Below are positions 15,054-23,686 of a stretch of 64,000 nt of DNA, piece after piece. Origin of the DNA: Ralstonia insidiosa (GTDB lineage: Bacteria; Pseudomonadota; Gammaproteobacteria; Burkholderiales; Burkholderiaceae). Under the pieces are notes generated by a model that made no database searches, was not told the origin of the DNA, and saw only the letters and a program-made list of their open reading frames with translations. The stretch lies in NCBI RefSeq assembly GCF_008801405.1, contig NZ_VZPV01000002.1, positions 186,001-250,000 of the forward strand, written 5' to 3'. The position numbers and the translations under genes were made by a program. Numbering within the stretch: position 1 is the stretch's first letter; every line of letters begins with the position of its first letter.

Positions 15054-15788
15054 TCAGAGTTGCGCAAGGCCGCCGTCAACGGCAACCTCGCTGGCGGTCA
15101 TGAAGCTGCTGTCCGGCGACGCGAGAAAGGCGGCCGCCGCTGCGATCTCTGCCGGATCGGCCATGCGCTGGAGCGGAGTCATCGCGGCGAAGACTTTCTG
15201 GCCTTCCTCGCCTAATGCTTCCTTCGCGAGTTCGGTGGCCGTCGCCCCGAGCGACAGCACGTTGACCCGGATGCCGGTGCCCTTCAGATCCTCCGCCCAG
15301 GTCCGAGCGAGGTTGCGCACTGCCGCCTTACTCGCGCTGTAGGCGCTCATTGCCGGGGCGCCCGTGGTGCCGGCGCTCGATCCGGTCAGGATGATCGAAC
15401 CGCCTTTGCCCATCAGCGGCAGCGCCTTCTGGACCGTGAAGATCGTACCCTTCACATTGGTATCGAAGGTTTCGTCAATGTGCTCGGCGGTGATCTTGCC
15501 GAGCGCAAGCTGGCTTCCCGCCCCGGCATTGGCGAAGACGATGTCGAGGGTTCCGCGCTCGGCCTTCACCGCCGCATAGAGCCGGTCGAGGTCGTCCAGG
15601 TCCGAAACCGAGCCCTTGACCGCGCGGGCATTGGGCCCGAGGTCGGCCACAGCGGCGTCGAGCACTTCCTGCCGCCGGCCGAAGATGAAGACGAAGGCGC
15701 CCTCCTCGATGAAGCGCTTTGCTGCGGCGCGGCCGATGCCGGTAGCGCCGCCGGTGATCACGGCGGTCTTTCCATTCAGTCTGTTCAT
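15054..15788 (-). CDS. SDR-family oxidoreductase (classical, glucose/3-oxoacyl reductase-like)
   Basis: 244 residues from ATG 15788 (AAGGA eight bases upstream). Classical SDR motifs are all present: TGGATGIGRAAAK (cofactor), NARAVKGSVSDLDDL, NAGAG, GGSIILTGSSAG (catalytic Ser), YSASKAAVRNLARTWA (Tyr-Lys) and the C-terminal MTASEVAVDGGLAQL. It is predicted to be an NAD(P)H-dependent carbonyl reductase of unknown substrate. It is divergent from the LysR gene at 15895, with a 106-base AT-rich gap, so it is a likely LysR target. Confidence 0.9.
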   Translation of the reverse strand: MNRLNGKTAVITGGATGIGRAAAKRFIEEGAFVFIFGRRQEVLDAAVADLGPNARAVKGSVSDLDDLDRLYAAVKAERGTLDIVFANAGAGSQLALGKITAEHIDETFDTNVKGTIFTVQKALPLMGKGGSIILTGSSAGTTGAPAMSAYSASKAAVRNLARTWAEDLKGTGIRVNVLSLGATATELAKEALGEEGQKVFAAMTPLQRMADPAEIAAAAAFLASPDSSFMTASEVAVDGGLAQL

Positions 15789-15894
15789 GTCATGCATCCT
15801 TCGAAATAAAAGCGACAAACACGATTCTGATGGGCTTGATTCATGAAGTGAATTGACTAAATATCTATGAATTTCATCTATTCTTTAGATACCT

Positions 15895-16842
15895 ATGCTC
15901 GATAACGTAACCATCAATCAACTTCGGGCCTTCGTTGCCGTGTGTGACCGAGGAAGCTTTTCCGGGGCTGCGCGGGAGCTGAGGCGTGCACAGTCGGCGG
16001 TTAGTCACGCGATCAGTGCGCTCGAGAGTGCCTTTGATGTGCTGCTGTTCGAGCGCAACGCGCGCAAAGCGACGCTTACGGCTGCGGGCCGCAGCCTCCT
16101 GCCTGATGCTCGTGGGGTGATCTCACGCACCGAGGAAATGAAGATGCGCGCGGTTGCGATTGCCGAAGCCGGGGTGCCACAGGTCTCGATTGCAGTGGAT
16201 ACCTATTTTCCGCGCGCGCACCTGATTGAATGCCTGCGCAGCGTGCAGTCGGACTTTCCTACCGTTGCAATCAATCTGCGCATGACGACCATGCAAGGAG
16301 GCGAGCGTCTGGTTCTCGAAGGCACGTGCGCATTGTCGGTGACGATCACCGACGTTCCGGAACTGAGCCCGGGCACCATAGAGAGGCTGCATTTGTGTGA
16401 AGCGCAAATGGTGACCGTCTGTGCGCCATCGCATCCGCTGGCCGCAATCAGGGGGCCGATCCCGCGAGAGGAATTTGGCCGGCACATCCAGCTCGTCGTA
16501 ACCGACAATCAGCCCGATGCGGAAAAGACACAACACGGGGTCGCCGGTGAACGCCAGTGGCTGGTGAATGACCTCGGTGCGAAGCACGATTTGCTCAGGG
16601 GAGGCTTATGCTGGGGGCATATGCCGCGTCACGTGGTTGCGGAAGACCTCGCGAATGGAACACTTGTCGAACTCCAACGGCGCGCATGGCACATGCGCCC
16701 GCTCACGTTCATGATCTCGCAGCGGCGCGGGTACTCGTTTTCAGAATCCGAGACACGGCTGGTCGATCTCCTTGGCAATCGTCATCGCTTCTCAAAGAGT
16801 GCCAGCAAGCGCTCTGTCTCACGCAAAGGCAAAAAAGCATGA
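15895..16842 (+). CDS. LysR-family transcriptional regulator
   Basis: 315 residues. The N-terminal winged HTH is typical (INQLRAFVAVCDRGSFSGAARELRRAQSAVSHAISALE, then FDVLLFERNARKATLTAAG). The substrate-binding domain spans ~90-295. The last 20 residues are very basic (KSASKRSVSRKGKKA), an unusual tail. It is transcribed away from the SDR/NADP-oxidoreductase pair, with AT-rich DNA at 15840-15894 containing TGAATT/GAATTTCA repeats that could be its binding sites. The 250 bases after it (16843-17093) show no gene. Confidence 0.9.
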   Translation: MLDNVTINQLRAFVAVCDRGSFSGAARELRRAQSAVSHAISALESAFDVLLFERNARKATLTAAGRSLLPDARGVISRTEEMKMRAVAIAEAGVPQVSIAVDTYFPRAHLIECLRSVQSDFPTVAINLRMTTMQGGERLVLEGTCALSVTITDVPELSPGTIERLHLCEAQMVTVCAPSHPLAAIRGPIPREEFGRHIQLVVTDNQPDAEKTQHGVAGERQWLVNDLGAKHDLLRGGLCWGHMPRHVVAEDLANGTLVELQRRAWHMRPLTFMISQRRGYSFSESETRLVDLLGNRHRFSKSASKRSVSRKGKKA

Positions 16843-17093
16843 AGGCCCGCCGCGCCGCGTAAGCAACAGCCAGTACGGCCCGTTGTTCCTTGATGAGTGT
16901 CCGCAAAGTAGGTAATCAGCAGTCAGCCTTCTGGAGTCTTCAATGGCTGCAGCGGATCGCGAAGACTCATTCACTCTTGTCGGACGCCTTCAACTTGCCG
17001 ACCGACTCGGTGCGGCGAGCGTCCGTTCCATTCCAGAAGCGGTCACGGCGGCAGCAGGTGTGCGAATGGCAGCTATGGGTCGAAAACAGTAAA

Positions 17094-17609
17094 TCAAACC
17101 ACCACCTCCGTCCGACTCACCACCTCTTTAAGCCCCATAAACGACCGCACCTGCCGCACCCCCGGCAGATACAACAGCTGCTCCGCATGTAACCGCGTAA
17201 AGCTCTCTGAATCCCGCGTGCGGATCAGCAGGAAGTAATCAAACTCCCCCGTCACTAGGTGGCACTCCATACAGCCGGAGATGTTCTGCGCGGCCTTCTC
17301 AAAGGCGGCGAAGGACTCCGGCGTGGAGCGGTCGAGCACCACGCCGATCAGCACCACGGTGCCCGCCCCCATCGCCTGCGGATCAAGCAGCGCGACCGTC
17401 CCCCGGATCACCTTGGCGGCCTTGAGCCGCTCCACCCGCCGCAGGCATGCGGCCGGGCTCAGGTTCACACGTTTGGCCAACGCGACATTGCTGATGGAGG
17501 CGTCTTTCTGCAGGGCGCGGAGGATCGCTTTGTCTGTTCGATCCAGCTCGGGCGGCGGCGCGGTTGGTTTTGGCGCTGCCTTGGCTCTTGCACGCAATTT
17601 TGTTGCCAT
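17094..17609 (-). CDS. Lrp/AsnC-family regulator, probable acdS regulator
   Basis: 171 residues with a basic, Ala/Pro-rich N-terminal extension. It has the AsnC HTH (LDRTDKAILRALQKDASISNVALAKRVNLSPAACLRRVERL) and the RAM effector domain (VVLIGVVLDRSTPESFAAFEKAAQNI..CHLVTGEFDYFLLIRTRD). It is divergent from the ACC deaminase gene, 160 bases apart, the same layout as known acdR-acdS pairs in which an Lrp protein activates acdS in response to ACC. A decayed copy of its 3' half lies at 6027-6201. Confidence 0.92.
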   Translation of the reverse strand: MATKLRARAKAAPKPTAPPPELDRTDKAILRALQKDASISNVALAKRVNLSPAACLRRVERLKAAKVIRGTVALLDPQAMGAGTVVLIGVVLDRSTPESFAAFEKAAQNISGCMECHLVTGEFDYFLLIRTRDSESFTRLHAEQLLYLPGVRQVRSFMGLKEVVSRTEVVV

Positions 17610-17769
17610 AAATAGTATTTACACACAATTTCAGATACCAGCGTACCTGATTCTGCGTGCCATGATGCGTCAACAAGCCAATCTTCACAACCCTGTTTCG
17701 TGCGTTGTTCCCTAGCATGGAGGTACCCGATTTCCTCTCCCTTCACCCATCTGAACCGGAGCAACGCAC

Positions 17770-18786
17770 ATGAACCTGCAACGCTTTCCCCGCCACCCGC
17801 TCACCTTTGGGCCGACGCCCATTCAAGCGTTGCCGCGCCTGTCTGCCCAGTTGGGCGGCAAGGTGGAGATCTACGCCAAGCGGGAGGACTGCAACAGCGG
17901 CCTGGCCTTTGGCGGCAACAAGACACGCAAGCTGGAGTACCTGATTCCGGAGGCGCTGGCGCAGGGCTGCGACACGCTGGTCACCATTGGCGGCATCCAG
18001 TCGAACCACACGCGGCAGGTGGCGGCGGTGGCGGCGCATCTGGGCATGCGCTGCGTGACGGTGCAGGAGAACTGGGTGAACTGGTTTGACGGCGCGTATG
18101 ACCGCGTGGGCAACATCCAGATGTCACGCATCATGGGTGCGGATGTGCGGCTGGTGGATGCGGGCTTCGGCATCGAGTTCAAAGCAAGCTGGGAGCAGGC
18201 GCTGGAAGACGTGCGCCGCGCGGGCGGCAAGCCGTATGCGATTCCCGCCGGGGCGTCAGACCACCCGCTGGGCGGCCTGGGCTTTGTGGGCTTTGCGGAG
18301 GAAGTGCGCGAGCAGGAGAAGGCGCTCGGCTTCACCTTCGACTACATCATCGTGTGCTCGGTCACGGGCAGCACGCAGGCGGGCATGGTGGTGGGCTTTG
18401 CGGCGGATGGGCGTGCCGACCGCGTGATCGGCATTGATGCTTCCGCCAAGCCGGAGCAGACGCGTGAGCAGATCCTGCGCATTGCCCGGCAGACGGCCGA
18501 CAAGGTAGACCTGGGCCGCGACATTACCGATGCCGATGTGGTACTCGACACGCGCTATGCGTATCCGGAATACGGCGTGCCATCACAAGAGACGCTCGAC
18601 GCCATCCGCCTGTGCGCCCGCGCCGAGGGCATGCTGACGGACCCGGTGTATGAGGGCAAATCGATGCAGGGCATGATCGATCTGGTCCGCCGGGGTGACA
18701 TTCCGGCGGGCTCGCGCGTGCTGTATGCGCACCTGGGCGGCGTGCCCGCGCTGAACGGTTACAGCTTCCTGTTCCGCAACGGCTGA
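17770..18786 (+). CDS. acdS: 1-aminocyclopropane-1-carboxylate deaminase
   Basis: 338-residue PLP enzyme that breaks the plant ethylene precursor ACC into 2-oxobutanoate and ammonia. All residues that separate true ACC deaminases from D-cysteine desulfhydrases are in place: PLP lysine K51 (FGGNKTRKLEYL), S78, Y268, Y294-E295 (DPVYEGKS) and L322 (YAHLGGVP). It is cytosolic. It implies the bacterium can lower ethylene in an associated plant, or use ACC as nitrogen source. The likely regulator is the divergent Lrp-family gene. Confidence 0.97.
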   Translation: MNLQRFPRHPLTFGPTPIQALPRLSAQLGGKVEIYAKREDCNSGLAFGGNKTRKLEYLIPEALAQGCDTLVTIGGIQSNHTRQVAAVAAHLGMRCVTVQENWVNWFDGAYDRVGNIQMSRIMGADVRLVDAGFGIEFKASWEQALEDVRRAGGKPYAIPAGASDHPLGGLGFVGFAEEVREQEKALGFTFDYIIVCSVTGSTQAGMVVGFAADGRADRVIGIDASAKPEQTREQILRIARQTADKVDLGRDITDADVVLDTRYAYPEYGVPSQETLDAIRLCARAEGMLTDPVYEGKSMQGMIDLVRRGDIPAGSRVLYAHLGGVPALNGYSFLFRNG

Positions 18787-18824
18787 TCTGCACGCACACG
18801 ACAGCCGGGGTGGAGTGACGTCGA

Positions 18825-19637
18825 TCAGGCCCACTCCGGAATGTCGGGCACGCGCAGCTGCTCGACCTCCGGCAGATCAAACCCAAAGTGGTCGGCAAGC
18901 AGCGTGCGCAACGCGGTGCGGTCAGCCAACTCGATCTTGTGCGACACACCTGCGCGCACGATCGTGACGTTGCGGTTCAAGACGGAGACGCGCCCGTCTT
19001 TCGTCAGCGCACGCAGCAGGATCTGATTGCGGAACGGGGATGCCGGGTACGTTGCCGTGAAGTGGTTTCCCATTTCAAAATCGGCCGGACCTTCCTCTTC
19101 CAACGTCGACACCCAAGCATCCACGGGCGGTTTGTCGCCCACTTGCGCGCGCAGGCTCCAGCGGTTTGCGTCGCGCACCATCCAATGGGTTTCGCTGTCG
19201 ATCGTGGCCGGCACGCCCTCCTTCAGCGGCACCGGCACGCGCGGCGCCAATGCACCAAACCCAGCATCGACCACAAACGTGCCCTCTTCCAGCAGCACGG
19301 TCAGAAACATGTGCGTGCGGGCCATCTCCGTGCGGGGTCTCGATACCGTCACCCGCGCCAACTGGCGGACCGGCTGAAAACCGAGCTGCTCCAACACTGC
19401 AGCAAGCAGGGTGGAATGCTCAAAGCAGTAGCCGCCACGGCGTGCACGCACGAGCTTGTTCTGGAGGCTGTCGAGGTCGATGCGGATGCCGCGCCCGAGC
19501 AGCACATCCAGGTTCTCAAATGGGATGTGCAGCATGTGGGCGCGAAGCAACCCGGCCAACGTGTCGTAGCTTGGGCGAACATCGCCGCCCCATTGGATGC
19601 GGTTGAGATACGCGTCCAGATCGATGGAAGGTGTCAC
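18825..19637 (-). CDS. nat: Arylamine N-acetyltransferase
   Basis: 270 residues from GTG 19637, preferred over ATG 19679. From GTG the active-site Cys is residue 71 (family about 69-70), a GCAAGGACG ribosome site fits, and an 8-base overlap with the upstream gene is avoided. Catalytic triad parts are RGGYCFEHSTLL (Cys), RTHMFLTVLL (His) and FVVDAGFGA (Asp). LLRAHMLHIPFENLDVLLG is the usual N-terminal signature. It transfers acetyl groups from acetyl-CoA to arylamines or hydrazines. It lies right behind the MarR-GNAT gene and is probably co-transcribed with it. Confidence 0.92.
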   Translation of the reverse strand: MTPSIDLDAYLNRIQWGGDVRPSYDTLAGLLRAHMLHIPFENLDVLLGRGIRIDLDSLQNKLVRARRGGYCFEHSTLLAAVLEQLGFQPVRQLARVTVSRPRTEMARTHMFLTVLLEEGTFVVDAGFGALAPRVPVPLKEGVPATIDSETHWMVRDANRWSLRAQVGDKPPVDAWVSTLEEEGPADFEMGNHFTATYPASPFRNQILLRALTKDGRVSVLNRNVTIVRAGVSHKIELADRTALRTLLADHFGFDLPEVEQLRVPDIPEWA

Positions 19638-19671
19638 GTGCAACGTCCTTGCGAAATGACCGAAGTCACGA

Positions 19672-20664
19672 CTATGCACGACCTTGCGAGCGTCGGTGGA
19701 ATTGCTGTTCCGTCACCGTGCTGCCCCACTGCGACCCTTCTTCTTCCTGCGTGAGCACAAAGCCGAACGACTCATACAGGTGGCGTGCTGCATCCAAGCC
19801 CTTGAAGGTGTTCAGATAGGTTTCGTCGAAATGCGCATCGGCAAAGTGCATGGCGCGCGACATGAGTTCGCGCCCAACGCCAGTGCCGCGCAACGCATCA
19901 TCGACGATGAACCACCGCAGGTGCGCAGCGCGGTAGTGGGGGTTGCCGTCCATCGCCAGCGACGCCAGGCAGCGGCCGTTCTCCACGCATAGCCACAGCG
20001 CCTTGTTGTCATCAGGCAGCGCGGCCGCAAACGTGGCCAGTTCCGTTGCCACCCGGCGCTCGAAGAACACGCCAAACCCCCAGTGCTGCGCATAGAACCG
20101 GCCGTGCAGGCTGGCAATGTCGCCAATACAGCCGGGGACGTAGCCTTGCACGATCTGGATGCCGCCGCCGGTGCCACTTCCGGTGCCGGCTTGCTGCGGC
20201 GTGTGATCGTTGTCATCCGCCAACGCGCTGACGTACTGCGACAGCGACGCGAGCAGCCGCTGTTGGTCCAACGGGGCGAGGTGGCGCAGCGCGTTCGATA
20301 CCTGGCCAGACGCATAGGCGTCGATCTTGCGGCGCAACTGCTGGCCAGCGCGGGTCAGGTAAAGCTCGGAAGATCGGCCGTCGCCATCACACGCACGGCG
20401 CTCGACCAGCCCGTCGGATTCCAGCCGAGTGACTTGGCGGCTGGTGCTGGATTTGTCCAGCCGCAAGCGTTCGGCCAGATCGCGCGCCTGGATGCCGGGC
20501 GTGCCGGCAATCTCCAGGATGGCGTGCACGGCGGAGGGCGGCAGATCGCTCTGCGCCAGCGTGCTGCGCATGAAACCGAGTTCACGCACCAGTCTGCGCG
20601 ACACCTCGCGCAACTCGCTGATGGTTTGCTCGCGGGGCTGGGCGGGCGCCTCGATGAAATCCAT
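19672..20664 (-). CDS. MarR regulator fused to a GNAT acetyltransferase
   Basis: 330 residues, two domains. Residues ~15-150 are a MarR winged helix (PGIQARDLAERLRLDKSSTSRQVTRLESDGLVERRACDGDGR). Residues ~168-320 are a GNAT acetyltransferase (GCIGDIASLHGRFYAQHWGFGVFFE; LRWFIVDDALRGTGVGRELMSRAM, with the R-G-T-G-V-G acetyl-CoA loop; LNTFKGLDAARHLYESFGF). A Gly/Thr-rich linker joins them. MarR-GNAT fusions are a known architecture, thought to couple sensing or modification to repression. A strong dyad directly upstream suggests autoregulation. It is followed by nat. Confidence 0.92.
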   Translation of the reverse strand: MDFIEAPAQPREQTISELREVSRRLVRELGFMRSTLAQSDLPPSAVHAILEIAGTPGIQARDLAERLRLDKSSTSRQVTRLESDGLVERRACDGDGRSSELYLTRAGQQLRRKIDAYASGQVSNALRHLAPLDQQRLLASLSQYVSALADDNDHTPQQAGTGSGTGGGIQIVQGYVPGCIGDIASLHGRFYAQHWGFGVFFERRVATELATFAAALPDDNKALWLCVENGRCLASLAMDGNPHYRAAHLRWFIVDDALRGTGVGRELMSRAMHFADAHFDETYLNTFKGLDAARHLYESFGFVLTQEEEGSQWGSTVTEQQFHRRSQGRA

Positions 20665-20675
20665 GACAGCCTCGA

Positions 20676-20715
20676 TTGGTTGCGTGGAGCAACCAATATA
20701 GTTGCATGGAACAAC
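20676..20715 (-). promoter_or_regulatory. MarR operator candidate upstream of the MarR-GNAT gene
   Basis: TTGGTTGC-5-GCAACCAA (20676-20696) is a perfect 8-bp inverted repeat. It is followed by a weaker related dyad GTTGCATGGAACAAC (20701-20715). Both lie within 50 bases upstream of the start codon, as expected for MarR autorepression. Confidence 0.55.
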
Positions 20716-20757
20716 TTCTACAAGCCGCCCGCTTCTGCCCTGCGCTACGCGTGGTCT

Positions 20758-22329
20758 TCAGGCAAATGCTGCGCCGGTGCCATTCCCCATGCGGAACACC
20801 GATACTGCGCGCCGCAAGGTCGTTGCCTGCTCTTCGAGCGACTGCGCTGCCGCTGCCGCCTGCTCCACCAGCGCGGCGTTCTGCTGCGTGACTTCGTCCA
20901 TCTGCACGACGGCCTGGTTGACTTGTTCGATGCCCCGGCTTTGCTCGGCAGACGCCGCGGCAATCTCGGTCACGATCTCCGACACGCGGCGGATGGCCTC
21001 CTTCACTTCGGCCATGGTCTCGCCCACTTCGGCAGCCTGTTGTGAGCCCGCCTGCACCACGGCAACGGAGGCGCCAATCAGACCCTTGATCTCCTTGGCA
21101 GCCGAGGCCGAGCGTTGTGCGAGCGTGCGCACCTCGCTGGCGACCACGGCAAAGCCTCGGCCCTGCTCCCCGGCCCGTGCGGCTTCCACGGCGGCGTTGA
21201 GCGCCAGGATGTTGGTCTGGAAGGCGATGCCCTCGATCAACCCGGTGATCTCGGAAATCTTGCCCGAACTGGTGCTGATCTGGTCGATCGTGCCGACCAT
21301 CGCCTGCACGGCCACGTTGCCGGCCTGTGCGATGGTGCTGGCGTTGGAGGCCAGCGCATCGGCCTGGGCGGCGTTCTCGGCGTTCTGCTTCACGGTCTCG
21401 GTCAACTGCGTCATGCTCGACGCGGTTTCTTCCAGCGATGCGGCCTGCTGTTCCGTGCGTGAGGACAAATCAATATTGCCGGCGGCAATTTCCTTGGACG
21501 CCACCGTCACCGATTCGGCCGAGACCTTGATGCCGCGCACCGTTTCGGTCAGTTGCTCGTCCATCTTGCGCAACGCGACCAGCAGTTCGCCAAACTCACC
21601 CTGCGTGTCGACAACGATGCCGTTCTCCAGCTTGCCACCGGCAATGTCGTTGGCCACGTTGACGGCGCGGCTGAGCGGGCGCGAGATCGCACGCAGCAAG
21701 TACCAGCACATGCCCACACCCACTGCAAACCCTGCGCACACCAGCACGATGGCCCAGACAAGAATCCGGTGGTACGTGGCATCGCTATCGGCCGCAAAAT
21801 CCTTGGCCTGCGCCACGTTGATGGCGATGTCTTGCTCGATCAGGTCGCCCATTTCTATGTTTGCAGCGGATTGGCGGTCGGTGATCTGGACCACCGCGTC
21901 GGCGTGACCCGCTTGCAGCGCGCTCACCGCGTCGTTCACGTTCGCATTGAACTGCGGCAGCGCCTCATTGAACTTGTTCGCAATGCGACGCTCTTCCTCG
22001 CTGGTGATGCTGGCGGGGAAGTATTTCTTCCAGCTGCTGTTGATCTTGTCCATGTCCTTACGGAGCGCTTCAACAAACGCTCGCACTTGGGCCGGATCGT
22101 CCTTGACCAACTGCGCACGACGTAACTGCAGACGTGCATCGAGCTGCGCCGCGCGCAACTCCCCCAACTGCACAATCGGCAGCGTGTTGCCGGTGTAGGC
22201 GTCGGCCATATTGCTGTTGAGCCGAATCAAGCCCATGACACCAAACACGCCCGTGGCGAGCAGCAGTGCCAAGCAAAGACCGAAGGCCGCCAAAAGTTTG
22301 AACCGTACCGAATGCACCATTGAGCCCAT
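20758..22329 (-). CDS. Methyl-accepting chemotaxis protein (4HB type)
   Basis: 523 residues. Transmembrane helix 1 (FKLLAAFGLCLALLLATGVFGVMGL is its region, ~10-34), a periplasmic four-helix-bundle sensor (~35-185), TM2 (~190-212), HAMP (RAISRPLSRAVNVANDIAGGKL) and the signalling domain with hairpin tip GIAFQTNILALNAAVEAARAGEQGRGFAVVA. The C-terminus (RMGNGTGAAFA) lacks a CheR-docking pentapeptide. A possible sigma-28 -10 element (GCCGATAT, 22390-22397, minus strand) lies 60 bases upstream with a poor -35. It is away from the main chemotaxis cluster. The ligand is unknown. Confidence 0.93.
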   Translation of the reverse strand: MGSMVHSVRFKLLAAFGLCLALLLATGVFGVMGLIRLNSNMADAYTGNTLPIVQLGELRAAQLDARLQLRRAQLVKDDPAQVRAFVEALRKDMDKINSSWKKYFPASITSEEERRIANKFNEALPQFNANVNDAVSALQAGHADAVVQITDRQSAANIEMGDLIEQDIAINVAQAKDFAADSDATYHRILVWAIVLVCAGFAVGVGMCWYLLRAISRPLSRAVNVANDIAGGKLENGIVVDTQGEFGELLVALRKMDEQLTETVRGIKVSAESVTVASKEIAAGNIDLSSRTEQQAASLEETASSMTQLTETVKQNAENAAQADALASNASTIAQAGNVAVQAMVGTIDQISTSSGKISEITGLIEGIAFQTNILALNAAVEAARAGEQGRGFAVVASEVRTLAQRSASAAKEIKGLIGASVAVVQAGSQQAAEVGETMAEVKEAIRRVSEIVTEIAAASAEQSRGIEQVNQAVVQMDEVTQQNAALVEQAAAAAQSLEEQATTLRRAVSVFRMGNGTGAAFA

Positions 22330-22897
22330 GTTTTCCCCCGACCGTTGCCCAGTGATAAATATTCCGCATGTGAGACATGCCTAAAGCGCATATCGGCGTG
22401 CGACTGGTCCGCTGAAGAGGATTTTTGCGTTTCTCTGGGTGCAAAGGCACCTCACACAGACAATGCTTGGATGTGGTGCATTGGAACCGGCGGGCGCGCC
22501 ACAATAACGCGCCCACATGCTCCAATTTGGAGCGTTGGTACGGTGCTAATGCGATGCATCAGCCTGGCGATACCGTTGCATGCTGGGCGTGCCCGATAGC
22601 AGCCTGGGCAGCGGCATCGTTGGCCGGTTTGGCAGCCTGCCGTGCCGAGCGATTCGCGCCCGATGGCGGCACAGCCGCCCCACGCTGGCTACGTCCCGGC
22701 ACGCGCTGCATGAGGCAGAACACACCCACCGCACTGCCGCTGATGCGTCCCACCCCACCGGTCAGCATCGTGCAGCCCACACAACGCCCCAGGCTGTCGC
22801 CCACAAAAATCGCAGAACCATATCGAAAAAGCTTCGTTCCCCCGGCAACGCTGGCTTTTTAGACTGGGCGAACTTGTTATGACGAGTTCGTACCCAG
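22330..22897. other. 568-base gap without a convincing gene
   Basis: The side near 22330 should hold the promoter of the chemoreceptor. A minus-strand frame at 22559-22804 (81 codons, GTG start) has codon use like real genes, but no ribosome site and no recognisable domain. It is noted only as a weak possibility. No terminator or repeat was seen. Confidence 0.4.
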
Positions 22898-23686
22898 ATG
22901 ACGACGTCCCCACCCTCCACCCGCCTGCACGCGCCGCCGCTCTATGAACGGATCAAGGGCGCGCTGCGTGAGGCCATCCTTAGCGGGCAAGCCGCGCCCG
23001 ATACGCTGCTGCCATCCGAAGCCGCCCTGTGCGAGCAGTTTGGCGCCAGCCGCATCACCGTGCGCCAGGCCCTGGCGGATCTGCAGAACGAAGGGCTGAT
23101 CTTCCGCCGCCATGGCAAGGGCACCTTTGTCAGCGCGCCGAAGGCGTTCCAGAACGTGACGGCGCTGCAGGGCTTTGCGGAAGCGATGTCCGCGCAAGGG
23201 CACAACATCCACAACCGCGTGCTGCGGTTGGAGACGGTGCCCGCGCCAGTGGATGTAGCGCAGGCGCTGCAGCTTGCACCCGGCACGCCCGTCACCGAAT
23301 TGCATCGCGTGCGATTGCTGGACCGCGCGGCGGTATCGCTGGAAGTGACGTGGCTGCCGGAGGCACTTGGGCGCGTGGTGGCCCGTGCAGATCTGGCAAC
23401 GCGCGACGTGTTTCTTGTGCTGGAGCAGGACGCAGGCGTGCCGCTGGGCCACGCCACGCTGGCCATTGATGCGGCGCTGGCGGATCACGCAACCGCGGCG
23501 GCACTCGACGTGGGTGCAGCCGCGCCCATCCTGCGCGTGGAGCGGCTGACACACGACGCGCATGGCAAACCCATCGACTTTGAGCGCCTCTACTTTCGCG
23601 GTGACACCTTCCAGTACCGGCTACGGCTGGACCGGCGCGTGGCCGCATCGGCGCAATCCATCTTCCCCTCGCAAGGCACCGTATGA
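22898..23686 (+). CDS. GntR/HutC-family regulator of the flavoprotein operon
   Basis: 262 residues. The GntR winged HTH is at ~15-80 (YERIKGALREAILSGQ..LPSEAALCEQFGASRITVRQALADL, GLIFRRHGKGTFVS). The C-terminal UTRA effector domain (~95-245) shows VTELHRVRLLD and FERLYFRGDTFQYRL, so it is of the HutC subfamily that senses small metabolites. Its stop overlaps the start of the flavoprotein gene by four bases (ATGA), so it is the first gene of that operon and is likely its regulator. The effector is unknown. Confidence 0.92.
   Translation: MTTSPPSTRLHAPPLYERIKGALREAILSGQAAPDTLLPSEAALCEQFGASRITVRQALADLQNEGLIFRRHGKGTFVSAPKAFQNVTALQGFAEAMSAQGHNIHNRVLRLETVPAPVDVAQALQLAPGTPVTELHRVRLLDRAAVSLEVTWLPEALGRVVARADLATRDVFLVLEQDAGVPLGHATLAIDAALADHATAAALDVGAAAPILRVERLTHDAHGKPIDFERLYFRGDTFQYRLRLDRRVAASAQSIFPSQGTV

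Noticed and set aside
16843..17093. Possible small gene between the LysR gene and the Lrp gene
   Set aside because: Short frames exist on both strands but none has a ribosome site or protein-like composition.
22559..22804. 81-codon minus-strand frame in the gap before the GntR gene
   Set aside because: Codon use is plausible, but there is no ribosome site or domain and competing frames overlap it. Noted only within the gap entry.
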